Of a DNA stretch of 64,000 bases, positions 51,336-61,700 are shown piece after piece. Both the position numbers and the translations under genes were made by a program. The DNA is taken from assembly GCA_963575745.1 (NCBI GenBank), contig CAUYUJ010010458.1:139623-203622 (forward strand), read 5' to 3'. The notes under the pieces were generated by a model that was given only the letters and a program-made list of their open reading frames with translations, was not told the DNA's origin and searched no databases. This DNA comes from Prorocentrum cordatum. Taxonomy: Eukaryota > Sar > Dinophyceae > Prorocentrales > Prorocentraceae. Positions within the stretch are counted from its first letter, which is position 1, and every line of letters begins with the position of its first letter.

Positions 51336-52440
51336 CGCGGCGCGGGAGGGGCCGCGCCTCAATTCCTGCAGGCTTGGCAGGAATGTTTCAATTTTGGCGC
51401 ATTGTATAAACGCCCGAGCGGCCCCCTTTTTTTTGGGGGCCGGCGGTTCACGGGGGAGGAGGTGACCGTCATCATCCATCATCCCCCCTGCCGCGCCCGC
51501 CCTCCGAGGGCCGCCCTCCCTCCGCGTTCTGGCTGAGGGCCGGGCCGGGCCCACTCTCCCTCCTCCCTCCCCCCCCCTCTCCGCCCCTCCCACCTTCCTC
51601 CTCTCTCCTCTCCCTCCCTGCCTGCCCCTGCCACTTTCCACTTTCCTCTTCCTCCTCCTCTCCCGTCCCCTTGCCCCTCCCCCCTCGCCTCCGCCTGGCC
51701 GGCCTTTTTGCTGCGGCGGACGGAGCGCCGCCGCTGGCGGCGCCGGCGGCGGCAGCCGCAGCGGCAGGCGGCGCAGCGTGGATCACAGCAAGGGCGTCAC
51801 GGACGCCCACAGAGATAGCGAGAGCGTTCGCAGCGGCTGCGGATCTCCGTGGCGGGGGCCAGGGGGCGCACGTGGGAGGAGTCCCGGGAGGAGGGGGGGG
51901 GCGAGGAAAACAATGAGGAAGCAGAGGCTCTGAGGAGGATCGCGAGGGGAAGGGTGCACTGCACTCGAGGAGCGCTGGGGGAGGAGGCCACGCGAGGAGA
52001 AGGACGCGGAGCCTCCGAGGGGGAGGCGCAGCAGGAGGAGGAGGAAGAGGAGGAGGAGGAGGAGGAGAGCGAGGAGGGGAAGGACAAGGGAAGCAAGGGG
52101 GAGGGCGAGTGAGGAGAGAAGATCAAAGGGGTGTGGATTAGCGACGGCTCCTGTTTCCATGCCCGCACTCGTCCTCATAGCTATCCCGTCGGCTCTCCTC
52201 CCCTGCGCCCCGCCTGCCGCCTGCCCCCCCCCCCTGGAATTCAATTGTCCACCCACCCCCTGTCTCCGCCTCCTCCTCCTCCTCCTCCCCCCCTCCTCTT
52301 CTTCCTCGTCCTCTTCCTCCTCTCGGCGGGCGGGAGTGGAGATGGCGATCGCGAGCTGCTCGCCAACCGTGTGGTCGGCCTTGCAGCGCTGGCGCCGGCG
52401 GTCACGCTGCGCGCCGCCGACGCCCTGCAGTGGGGAAGGG
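51336..52440. other. Unassigned, low-complexity-rich region
   Basis: 51545-51680 and 52260-52320 are pyrimidine-rich, and 52030-52070 is a GGA run. Other frames are Ala/Arg/Pro-rich without domains. Confidence 0.45.
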
Positions 52441-52454
52441 GGCGGCGACGACCG

Positions 52455-52600
52455 ACGATGAGCGATGATTACGACGATGACAATGACGATGATGATGATG
52501 ATCATTACGATGATGATTGCGATGATGAGGATGCTGAAGGTGACGATGACGAGAACGACGATGATGACGACGATGATGGTGGCGGTGATGGCGAGCGGCT
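52455..52600. repeat. GAT/GAC degenerate triplet repeat
   Basis: GATGATGAT and GACGATGAC words, coding Asp-rich on one strand. Confidence 0.9.
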
Positions 52601-52894
52601 CGCCTCTTCCTCCTCATCCCGGTCGTCGTCGTCAACCTGATCGTCATCGTCGCCCCCCCGTTATTCATCCCATCCCCGTCTTTCAACTCCTAGACCCCTC
52701 CCTCCTCCCCTCAGTGCCCCTCAGCGCTCAGCCTTCAGCCTCGTCCTCGCCCATCGCCGCCCTGCGGGTTCCAGGGTAGCGGAGGCGCCGGAGCCCAGAC
52801 CAGCGCTGGTGGCAGCGCTGCTGGCAGCGAGAGGGGGCTGACCTCGTCAGCCACGACGTGATCGGGAGGGGCAGGGTCGGTCTTGCTCTCTCTG

Positions 52895-53345
52895 ATTCAG
52901 GTCGTCGTCTTCGGTCAGTCGGTCGGTCGGTCGGTCGGTCGACGTCGATGCCGTCGTCGTCGTCGTCGGAGTCCATGGATTCGCCGGTTCGCCGTTCGTC
53001 GTCGTCGTCATTCGTCGATCGTCGTTGTCGTCGTCGCCGGTCGTCGTCGCCGGTCAGTCTGTCGTTCATCGGATGGTCGGTCGGTCGACGCCGCCTGACG
53101 TTTCCTAGTTCGCCGTTCGTCGTCGTCGTCATTCGTCGATTGTCGTCGTCGTCGCCGGTCGTCGTCGTCGGTCAGTCTGTCGGTCATCGGTTCGGCTGGT
53201 CGGTCGACGCCGTCTGAAATCTGACGTTTCATCGTCGTCGCTCTTCGCCGCTGGTCGTCGTCGTCGTCGTCGTCGTCGTTAGTTGATCGTCTTCCTCGTC
53301 GCCAGTCGTCGTCGTCGTCGTCGTCGACTCTCGGCGCGACGACGA
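52895..53345. repeat. GTCGTC / GGTCGGTC minisatellite
   Basis: Blocks such as GTCGTCGTCGTCGG, GGTCAGTCTGTCGKTCATCG and GGTCGGTCGACGCCG recur at 52915-52950, 53050-53095 and 53160-53215, i.e. a higher-order unit of roughly 110-120 bp built from GTC triplets. Confidence 0.85.
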
Positions 53346-53547
53346 CGTCGCTCACTCGCGGTGCGATCGCGTGACATGAGGAGTCACGAGCAGAGGACTA
53401 GCGCGGAGGGGCGGGGTGGCCAGGGTGATGATGTTGGCCGGAGACTGCCTGCCCGAGCCGCACCTCGCGGCCAAGAGCCTCTGGACCAGGGTGACCAGGA
53501 CAGCGCGCGGGCCGGATCGACGACGATCGACGACCGACCGACGACGA

Positions 53548-53706
53548 GGATATGAGAAAAATGTCATATCCTGGCGGTCGTGGTTTCGCAGTTGCGGTCG
53601 TCGTCGGTCGACGTTCGCCGAATGCAGACGACGACCGACGACGACGACCGCGACGTCACGACGTCGAGGACCACGATCACCCGAATATGACATTTTTCTC
53701 ATATCC
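53548..53706. mobile_element. 159-bp hairpin (MITE-like) element whose ends are themselves hairpins
   Basis: The 24-nt ends (53548-53571 and 53683-53706) are inverted copies with one mismatch. Within each end, GGATATGA and TCATATCC pair around an 8-nt GAAAAATG-type loop. The interior also pairs loosely (GGTCGTGGT with ACCACGATC). The AT-rich ends contrast with the GTC/GAC-rich surroundings. No target duplication was evident. Confidence 0.72.
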
Positions 53707-53979
53707 AGCAGCCTCGTCCGCCGAGCCCCCCAGCGTGCCCCCCAGGGCGGCCGCGGGCAAAGCCAAGGACATTCCAAGGAAATTCTTGACGCTTCGCGCG
53801 CCCCCACCAGCCCATCCAGAAACGATGCCCAGGCGAATTGAGGCGATCAGGGAAGCGCGGGGGCACGCAGAGTAACAAAGGGCAGGGGGGGCCCCACCAG
53901 GAAGAGGAGGGCTCGGATGAGGAGGATGAGTAAGCGGAAGAGGAGCAGGAAACTAGCGAGCAAAATGGCCAGATGCCTC
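53707..53979. other. Unassigned spacer
   Basis: A plus frame (PPRAAAGKAKDIPRKFLTLR, ending near 53875) is protein-like but short. Nothing was recognised. Confidence 0.3.
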
Positions 53980-54268
53980 TTGGATGCCTCTCGAAGTTCC
54001 TTCGGATGTACTTTGATATATTATTGGGGCATCCCCTGGGGCTCTCTTGGGCCATCTTGGGGCCGTCTTGAGGCCTCAGAGGCTTATCGAAGGCGAAAAA
54101 GCGAGAAAGGCAAAAACATTGATTTACCTTTGGTTTGGGAGCCATGGTGCATCTTGGGGGCCACCTTGAGGCATCTTGGGCTATCTTGAGCCATCTTGGA
54201 GGCCATCTTGGGCTCTCCGAGGCCCTCTTGGAGCCGTCTTGGGCCATCTTGGACGCCCCGACGACCCG
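53980..54268 (+). repeat. Foldback-family repeat, sense-orientation fragment
   Basis: GGGGCTCTCTTGGGCCATCT-type words surround the module GGCGAAAAAGCGAGAAAGGC, then AAAAACATTGATT, which matches the module near 16475-16515. Confidence 0.78.
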
Positions 54269-54454
54269 CCGCCTTCCCGTGCAGGTCCAGGGGAGGGGGT
54301 TAGGGGGAGGGATCAAGACCCTTTCCCCGCCCGCAAGCCGCCTCACTCACTCCCACCCGCCCTCCCAACACATGCGTAGCACCCGAGCCTCAGCATATTC
54401 AGCAGTCGACTTTGGATGGGCAGCTACTGGGAACCAGTACCGAGCCCATGTGCG

Positions 54455-54670
54455 CGACGCTGGGGCGAGGTGCGCTGCGCGCGCTGGGCGCGCCACGTGC
54501 GCCAGGTGCGGCAGGCGCCCATGGGGCCCAAGCGTGCCAGGCACCTCCTGGTGCGCCAGATGCGCCAGACGCTCTGCGTGTGCCATGTGTGCCGAATGGT
54601 CCAGCCGCGCCAGGTGCGCCATGTTCGGGGCGCGCGGAGAGCGTGCCAGGTGCGTCCGCGCAAGTGTCAG
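54455..54670. repeat. Degenerate GTGCGCCAG minisatellite
   Basis: GTGCGCCAGGTGCG words at roughly 9-10-bp spacing. Frames on the minus strand show a loose AHLA/RLAH repeat, on the plus strand CARCA. Confidence 0.65.
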
Positions 54671-54699
54671 CACACATCGGAAAATATGTCGTCCCCTCC

Positions 54700-55145
54700 C
54701 CACCATCCTTCTCGAAAGCCAATGCGCAATCGCGGCGGGGTGGCCAGAGTGGTGCACGGTGGGCTTGCAAACAGCAGGCCGCCCCGCCGTCCTTGTCAAA
54801 AACCAGTCTTTGACAATGATCGCTGAGTGCCTGCACAATCCAGGTTTAGCCGCGAAGTGCATGTTACATTGTTTTTTTTGACAGGGATGGCGGCCTTGCG
54901 CGCAGCAGGCAATCTGTTGGCACCCGCGCCATCCCTGCCAACCAACAAAAACAAAACAATACAAAGTGCTCGCGGGGCTCGCGAATATAACCCAAGACGT
55001 TGGCCTCAAGTGGACTTTCCATTGTTTTTGTGAACGGAGATGGTGGTGGGGGGGGGGGGGGCGGGGCGCGTCGGCTTGGCTGCGCATGCTCCGAATTTGG
55101 AGGCAGAGTGCGTTTTGTATTGTTTTTTAGATGGGACGGCGTGGG
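54700..55145. repeat. Cluster of short inverted and direct repeats around ATTGTTTTTTT
   Basis: ACATTGTTTTTTTTGACAGG, then GATGG (54873-54897), CCATTGTTTTTGTGAACGGA, then GATGG (55019-55043), and GTATTGTTTTTTAGATGG (55117-55134) are direct copies. Inverted partners occur at about 54789 (CCGTCCTTGTCAAAAA) and 54928 (CCATCCCTGCCAACCAACAA). Poly-G tracts follow at 55044-55057 and 55160-55182. Confidence 0.6.
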
Positions 55146-55379
55146 TGGGCGGGGTGGGTGGGGGGGAGGGGGGGGGGGGGCGGTCATGGCTCCCCGTTGG
55201 CCCCCGGTCGCCTGGGGGAGGAGGTGTTTATTAATAGGAAACAATGATAAACCTTCCCGAAGGAGAAGAGGGAAGATGGGAGAGGAACCCCTCTAAACCA
55301 CATACGCCCTAAAGGGCGGGTGGGACTAAGGCCCATGACCACAGCCCGGCCAGGGGGGAGGAGGGGGGGGTGGCGGCAG

Positions 55380-55995
55380 GATCGACGACGACCGACGACG
55401 ACGACCACGATCGACGCGGCTTCGGCAGAGGGGGGGAGGGCTTCTCGGAGCCAGGAAAAGGCACGGATGGGTCATTGAGGGCAGGCCGATGCGAGGATAG
55501 AAGGGGGAGGGACATCTTAGATATCAAGGGGGAGGGATGAGGGAGCTGGGATGAGGGTCCACCGTTCGAGGGGGAGTTACGGTTCGTCGGGCGATCGTCG
55601 TCGATCGCCAGCGTCGCTGTCGATCGCCGATCGTCACCGTCGTCGTCAGCTTTCGCCGATCGTCCGTCGTGATCGTCGATCGTCGATCGTCGTCGTCGAT
55701 CTTGGCGCCGACCCCTCTTCCCTCCTTGCCTGCGCCGCGGCGGGCAGGACCTCGGCGGCGACCCTCCTCGAGCAGCTCGAGCAGGGCGACCACGCCCGCC
55801 TACAGGAGGGCCGCGGCCAGAGGAGGAGGAGGAGGAGAAGAAGGAGGAGGAGGAGGAGGAGGGCCGGCTGTCGCCTCGACGACGCGTAAGAGTCACCATC
55901 ACCATCACCATCGTCATCATCATCATCATCACCATATTCATCATCATCATCATCAACATCACCATCATCATCACCATCATCATCATGTATCAGGG
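55380..55995. repeat. GAC, GTC, GGA and CAT triplet blocks
   Basis: GACGACGACC at 55383-55415, GTCGTCGATCG words at 55585-55712, GGA at 55824-55862 and CATCATCAC at 55887-55985. No gene between them. Confidence 0.85.
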
Positions 55996-56849
55996 GCCTT
56001 AGTGCCATGTATCAGTGGCACAGAAATTGTCTATGTGGCGTTCTCGTCGTACCGGGGGCCGCGTACTTGTCGTCTCGGGGGCCTCGACAGAATCTGTCAT
56101 CTGTCACCTCTGGGGCCCGCTTCCGCGTGGACGACCCGTCCGCGATCTGCGTGGTGCGGGGTTTGCCTGTCAGGCCCCAGCCTGACGCTCCCCGCGCGCA
56201 CAATTGGCAGTGCCCCTAGGTGTTCTGGAAACACCACCACCGCCCCCCCGTTTTCGTCCCCCCACTGGCCCCTGCAGGGAGCCTCGGGAGCTTGACCGAT
56301 TGAGCTGTTGCTCTTGTGCACTCCCCCGCGGTGCGCGTGGTGCAACGGGTATCACCGTCGCCTTCATCTTTCTTCCCCTTCTCCCTGTCCTTCCCCTCCT
56401 CTTGCTTTCGCTCGCCCGTCTGGAAGCGCAGGAGTTGCGACGACTGGCTGGCGGCGCCTTGGAGGACGGGCGGGGCGGGGCTCGCTGGGCAGCGCCCTCT
56501 CTCTCATCTTGCACTCCGCGTGGTCATGTCATGGAATTTCCCTTCTCCTTCCACCCTCCCCCCTCCCCCCTCCCTCTCCCCTTTCCCTCTTCCCCTCCTC
56601 CCTCCCCCCTGTGATGTTCAGACAGGAACAATCACCGCTCCTTTTTTTGACGGAAAAGGTGGGAGCGCAAGCAGCACAGTGAGACTTGGCAGGAATAACT
56701 GAACGAGTTCCCGCCCCCGTTGGCAGGAGTAACTGAGCGAGTTTCCGCCCGCGTTGGCAGGGCCAATCCCCGCTCTATTCCCCCTCGCGCCTTCCGAAGT
56801 TGCGCTGCTCCTGCGTAGGGCGGCGGGCAGGATAGTTCCTGCGCCCTGA
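55996..56849. other. Unassigned region with a 33-bp repeat
   Basis: A plus frame at 56007-56216 (CVVRGLPVRPQPDAP and others) looks coding but is unplaced. 56540-56612 is pyrimidine-rich. At 56683-56755 the unit TTGGCAGGARTAACTGARCG, then AGTTYCCGCCC occurs twice in tandem, with the start of a third copy. Confidence 0.4.
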
Positions 56850-57005
56850 GGCTCTTCCCTGAGCAGGCCATCGCCATATTCAATCGGGCCGCGGGCAACT
56901 TCTGCTGGCCTCTGCCCTGGAAGGGCCAGAAGATGAGCCGCGTCGGCGCTTCCTTCATCAAGCCGTGGGCCCCGCCTCGAGCCGGCAGCGGGGGTCGGGC
57001 GCGAA
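56850..57005 (+). CDS. Possible upstream exon (EQAIAIFNRAAGNFCWPLPW)
   Basis: A plus frame without a local ATG reads ALRLFPEQAIAIFNRAAGNF, then CWPLPWKGQKMSRVGASFIK and PWAPPRAG before running into CGA triplet repeats. Composition and third-position GC look coding. It lies upstream of, and on the same strand as, the gene at 58261-64000 and could be one of its 5' exons or belong to a separate gene. No splice boundaries were fixed. Confidence 0.4.
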
Positions 57006-57270
57006 TGCGACGACGACGATCGCCCGACGACGACGACGACGGTCGCCGCGACGACGGCGACAACGATCGCCCGACGATCGCCCGAAGGTCGTCGACGACA
57101 TCGTCGACGTCGACGTCGACGACGACATTGAAGACGACGAAAATGACAATGACGATGAAGTCGACGACGATGCCTCCGCCTCCTCCTCATCCTCTTCCAC
57201 CTCTCCCCCTCCCCGGGCACTTCGAGCGATCGCGGCCCCCCCCCTCCCCTGTCGAGGTGTGGCAGAGCAG
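57006..57270. repeat. CGA/GAC triplet repeat and pyrimidine block
   Basis: GACGACGACGACGG and TCGACGTCGACG words at 57010-57165, then CTCCTC at 57175-57215. Confidence 0.85.
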
Positions 57271-57779
57271 GGGTTCCCTCGGCCCTCAGGGCCACCTAGA
57301 GAGTGAGGGGGGGGTGTTTTCCCCATGTTGGGGTGAGGGGGGCGTTGGATGAGGGGGAGTAGGAGAAGGAAGAGGAGGCCCACGGTGGGCCTCGAAGCTT
57401 GGGGGGTCCTTGCGACAATATTTACGTGCAGCAGCGTCGCCAGATTTTGTCGGGTCGATATTCCTGGTCTAAGGGTCAGCATATCACCGGTCACCGACCC
57501 TTGGCCCCCTCGCCCCCGATTGCCCAACCCTTTCGTTCCTGGAATGGTTCGGCGATGAGAGAGCCATTGAAAAGGCCTACAGTGGGTTCGCGCCGCGCCG
57601 ACGTGTCGGCGATCCGAGCGCGGGCGTTCAAGGTTGATTGCCGCCAGTGGCCCAGGGCTGGTCGGCGTTGAACAATCTGGCTTATCGGAGAGCAACGATC
57701 GTTCAAGGTTGAACGGTCCATGTGGCGTCGGAGCCGTCTGTGGCCGTCGTCATCGTCGCCTTCCTCTCCCCCGGGCGCC
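57271..57779. other. Unassigned spacer
   Basis: Modest frames on both strands, nothing recognised. A short inverted motif (CGATCGTTCAAGGTTGAACG) lies at 57688-57707. Confidence 0.4.
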
Positions 57780-57910
57780 CAGAGGGCGACCACCTGCCGC
57801 TGCCGTTCCTCACGTCGTCCAGCAGCGGCCGCTGGACGCGGAGTTGCTGGACTCGGTCGCCGACGAGTTCAGGCCGCGCCTGACCAGGGGGGCGGTTGCT
57901 CGCGCCCTCC
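57780..57910 (+). CDS. Possible upstream exon (LDAELLDSVADEFRPRLTRG)
   Basis: A plus frame reads VPHVVQQRPLDAELLDSVAD, then EFRPRLTRGAVARALHFF, and enters a pyrimidine-rich tract resembling the introns of the gene that follows. The segment is helical and charged like an ordinary protein. It is a candidate exon directly upstream of 58261. The splice junctions are unresolved. Confidence 0.4.
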
Positions 57911-58260
57911 ACTTCTTCCGCCTCCTCACCCCCCCACTCCTCCCCCCCCATGTCCTTCTCGACCCTGAAGGAGAGGGGTGCGTCTGAGGCTTTTCCTGAG
58001 GAGGGGGGGCTGTCTGCTCTTCGGAGAGGGGGCCCTGCCCCATTTAGTCAGCACGCCCAGCACGCCCTCCACCCCCTTCTCCTCCTCATCCTTCTCTTCC
58101 GCCTCCTCCTGGTCAGCCCTTCTGAGAGGTCGAACCCTTCCTCCCTTATCTTCCTCATCCTCCCCGCCTTCCGTCTTCCTCCCTTCGCAACGTCAAATCG
58201 CCCCCCTCCCCATTCCTCCCTCCCTTCCCCATTCCCCCCCCCTCCTCCTCCGACCAGCGC

Positions 58261-58778
58261 CCCGAAAGGGATCTGCGCAACAGAGTTCGCATTGGTGCTG
58301 GCGCCGGAGCATCAGAGGATGACCTGGCCAGGTGGAACGAAGTCGCTAGGTGGCTCGATCATGCTCGTGACGTCTTGGATCACCCGTCTAACATGGAAAT
58401 TGTCAACACAAGGCTTGCTTACAGAATGCAATTCTTAGTCACGTGCATGCTGATGGCCTCCAAATTAAAAAACCAGTCGTCATTATACGATGCGGTGAAG
58501 TATGCTTTGAAGTTGGCACTGCCGAATGGATGGGCTGAGACGTTCATCAAGCACGTTGAGACACCTGGCCAGCTTCCATCCAAGTCGACCGTGCAGCGGC
58601 ATCGCCTTACACTTCATTGTGCTTTCTTATTGCTTCTTCGTGAATGGAACAGTCGTCACTCTCAGTACGCAGTCTTCCTTAGTGCTGATAGTTCGCCTCA
58701 GGGGAAGCGGGATTGGTTCAACAGCACAATATGCAGAGTACCGTTGAACAGATTGATCGGGCTGTTGGGCGCCGCGAG
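58261..58778 (+). CDS. Exon 1 of the large gene
   Basis: Open from the pyrimidine-rich tract: PERDLRNRVRIGAGAGASED, DLARWNEVARWLDHARDVLD, then helices to KYALKLALPNGWAETFIKHV and QYAVFLSADSSPQGKRDWFN. The Asp of SADSSPQG is a candidate functional residue. It ends ...GCGAG|GTGCTC at 58778 in phase 2. The acceptor at its start is uncertain. Confidence 0.75.
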
Positions 58779-61700
58779 GTGCTCCTCCTTCTCATCCGGC
58801 TCTTCCTCGTCATCCTCTCCTTCCACTCCGCTCCCTCCTCTCCCTCTTCCTCCTCATCCTCCCTAGGCGTCCTCCTTCCTCTCCCTCCTCCCCCTCCTCC
58901 TCCTCCCCCTCCCCCCCCCTCCCCCTGCCCCCCCCTTCCCCTTCTCTCATCGTCATCTTTGTTTTGCAACCTTGCGCTCGCCTTGTCGAGCAGGCGCTTG
59001 TACGCTGCGAATGGATTGGAGTTGGACGACGATCAGACAACCGACGCTTTGCAGAGCATCAAAGCATTGAGAGAGCACTTGCGCGAGAGATCGATGACAC
59101 CAGTGTCTGTCGGGTCTGCTGCCTCGAGCTCGTTGCACAAGTTGCAGGCGCTGTTGCATCAGATTCGTCTTGAGGAACCGTCTTGGGCCCGCGCTTTGGA
59201 CACGATGCGCAGCGCTGTCAGCAGCACGACAGATTGTGGAACAGAGATGCACTTGGGGGTGCACCCCCCTTTCTTCCTTCGGAGTCTCTTCCCGTGGTTG
59301 CCCGGGGGCGAGCAGGAGTTCCAGTTCGTAGATGGTGACGATGAGGCCAATGCAATCCCAGACGAGTTCGAATATGACGTCGAGGGCGGGCCAGGCGATG
59401 CGGGTGAATTTCATTTTCTCGGCGAGGGTGAAATGCAAAGCGAGGCTCGAGACGAGCGACCTCCTGAGGCTGTTGTTGATCCTGCGGCGGCCGCAGCAAG
59501 TGATGTTGATGTCGGTGACCGCGGCGAACCAGGAGAGCTCGTCGTGGACACGACTTCGTGGCTTTTGATTCCAGGCGTGTGCCATACCATCCATAATGCG
59601 ACAGAGGAGCTCAAAAAGGTCATGGAGTATTTCCCTGATTAGACGAAGGGCCTCAAGGCCATCTGCGACATGGTTCGACGTCGGTTTAGCAATGAGCGCT
59701 TGATGGAAACGTGTTTTTCGACTGCTCCAGCTTGCTACCATAAGGACTTGTACAAGTCTTTCAAGGCGTGCGTGTATACTGGCCGATGGGGTAGCGTCGC
59801 CGATGCCACCCGGGAGCTTGCCCCGCTGCAGCCTTCTTTGCGTTTCGCGTGGGACCCGATTAAGTTCAATCGTGGCAGGCCCATTCGTGCTGACAACAAC
59901 GTTGGGGACGATGCGCAACAATTCAGGTTAGATCTGCGAGAGGTCAACAGTGCGATATCTTCTTTATTCTTCTGGGCATACAGGGGCATGGTTGAGATCA
60001 TCGCGGACACCATTTTGCACATGTTTCATTATTGCTCAAGTTGCGCATGTCATCAGACCGCAGACGAATATCATCAGTGGGTGTGCAGCGTATGCTCCGA
60101 TGCCGACCTCTGCAAAGCTGCTTGTCCCATGGCCGGGCGCCTCCTCCCTTACGCTTGTACTGGGCATATACGCAAGAAGCTGAACAATCTTTGGATTTCG
60201 TCGGAGACTACGTTGACGCTGAAGATGCGCCAGAGTCTCAGCGAGGCGGGCAGGGGTGCAGGGCGGGAAGTGCAGGGTGGTGCCATTCGTCTTCGGTATT
60301 ATGCAGTTATCCTCTTGATCATGCTTCGTCATCCTCGTCTGTCTCCTCAGCCTCTTCCCTCTATCCTCGCTTAGCCTCGTCGTCCTTCTTCCTATTTATC
60401 GGAACCTCTCCCCCCAATGACCCCCGCCACCTTGCACCTCCCATCTAGCTGCGCAGCTGCTCCAGACAGCAGGGGGGGCTGGGGAAGCCTGGTGGGGGAT
60501 CAGGTGGACAAGCGGGCATTTCTACATGATTTTCACCGGGGCCGCCAGATGTTTTGCTTTTATGTTGCTGTAAAGATTGCACCTTTTGAGCGGTTTCCGA
60601 TTGTCATTGGAGCTATCGCGCATGATGATGTTGATGTTTCCCGGCGCTACGTGCGGAAGTTGATGCGTTTGCACGACAGAGCTGTTGCAAGTGGCGACCG
60701 CGCCGTTGAGCACCCCAGAGTCGTTGCACTTTCCAGCCCGGGGCCAGGAAGGGACGCTTTGCAGGCTTACGCCGACGAGGGAGAGATGTCTGAAGCCTTG
60801 CTCGTCGAGATTGCTATGCTGCGATTCGTTTCGATCGTCGAGGTAGGCGTCGAGAGGCTTCACGCTCAAGTTTCGATGTCGATCCGACCAGCACCGCACC
60901 ACGGCCCTGTGCATATTGCCCTGTCACAGCACGGCGCACTTTTGGAGGAGTGGTTGACGGCGCACCCCGAGCAATTGAACGATTTCGCCCGGAAGCTTGA
61001 GCAGGTCAGGCGCCCTTCTGATTGCATTGACGTTCTGGGCTTCAGAGACCACGATTACTTCCAAATATTGCAGGGCACCGTGAATAAAGCTATGTCCTTG
61101 AACCGCTCCCCGCACTGCGGCCGCCTCATCGAAATCATTTACCATTGCGACCCGCATGCCTTGTTCTCGTCATTTGATATCATCAGGGCCACAGGTGACG
61201 AGGGCGGCCCTGGCGGACCAGGTGGAGGGCCTGGGGCCCCTGGGGGCCCAGGTGGCGGCGGAGGCGATCCAGACGACGCGCCTGCGCCAAGTGGCCCAGG
61301 AGGCTACTCGGGCCACGATGGAGGAGGTGGGGGTGGCGGAGGAATCGGCGGAGACAGAGGAGGTGGCGGAGGAGTCGGCGGAGGCGGAGGCGGAGGCGGC
61401 GGAGGAGGTGGCGAGGAAAGCGGAGGTCACGGCGACGACGGAGGCAGCGGGGAGGGCGGCGGCGATGGTGGCGGGGGCAAGCGTGGCACCAGCAGAGAAC
61501 CAAACAGCGACGCAAACATAACAATTGGGAGTTCCGCGCGGAGTTCTTGGATCGGCGCTGGACCACCTCCGCGGCTGGGCCCCCGTCCCTGGCGCGCGAA
61601 GCGCGCCGGCGATGGCGCCGCAGGTGCCGCCAGTGGGGTCCACCGCCGATCCAAGAAATCTGCTCGGACCTCTTATGTATGTTTATGTCGTGGCTTGGTT

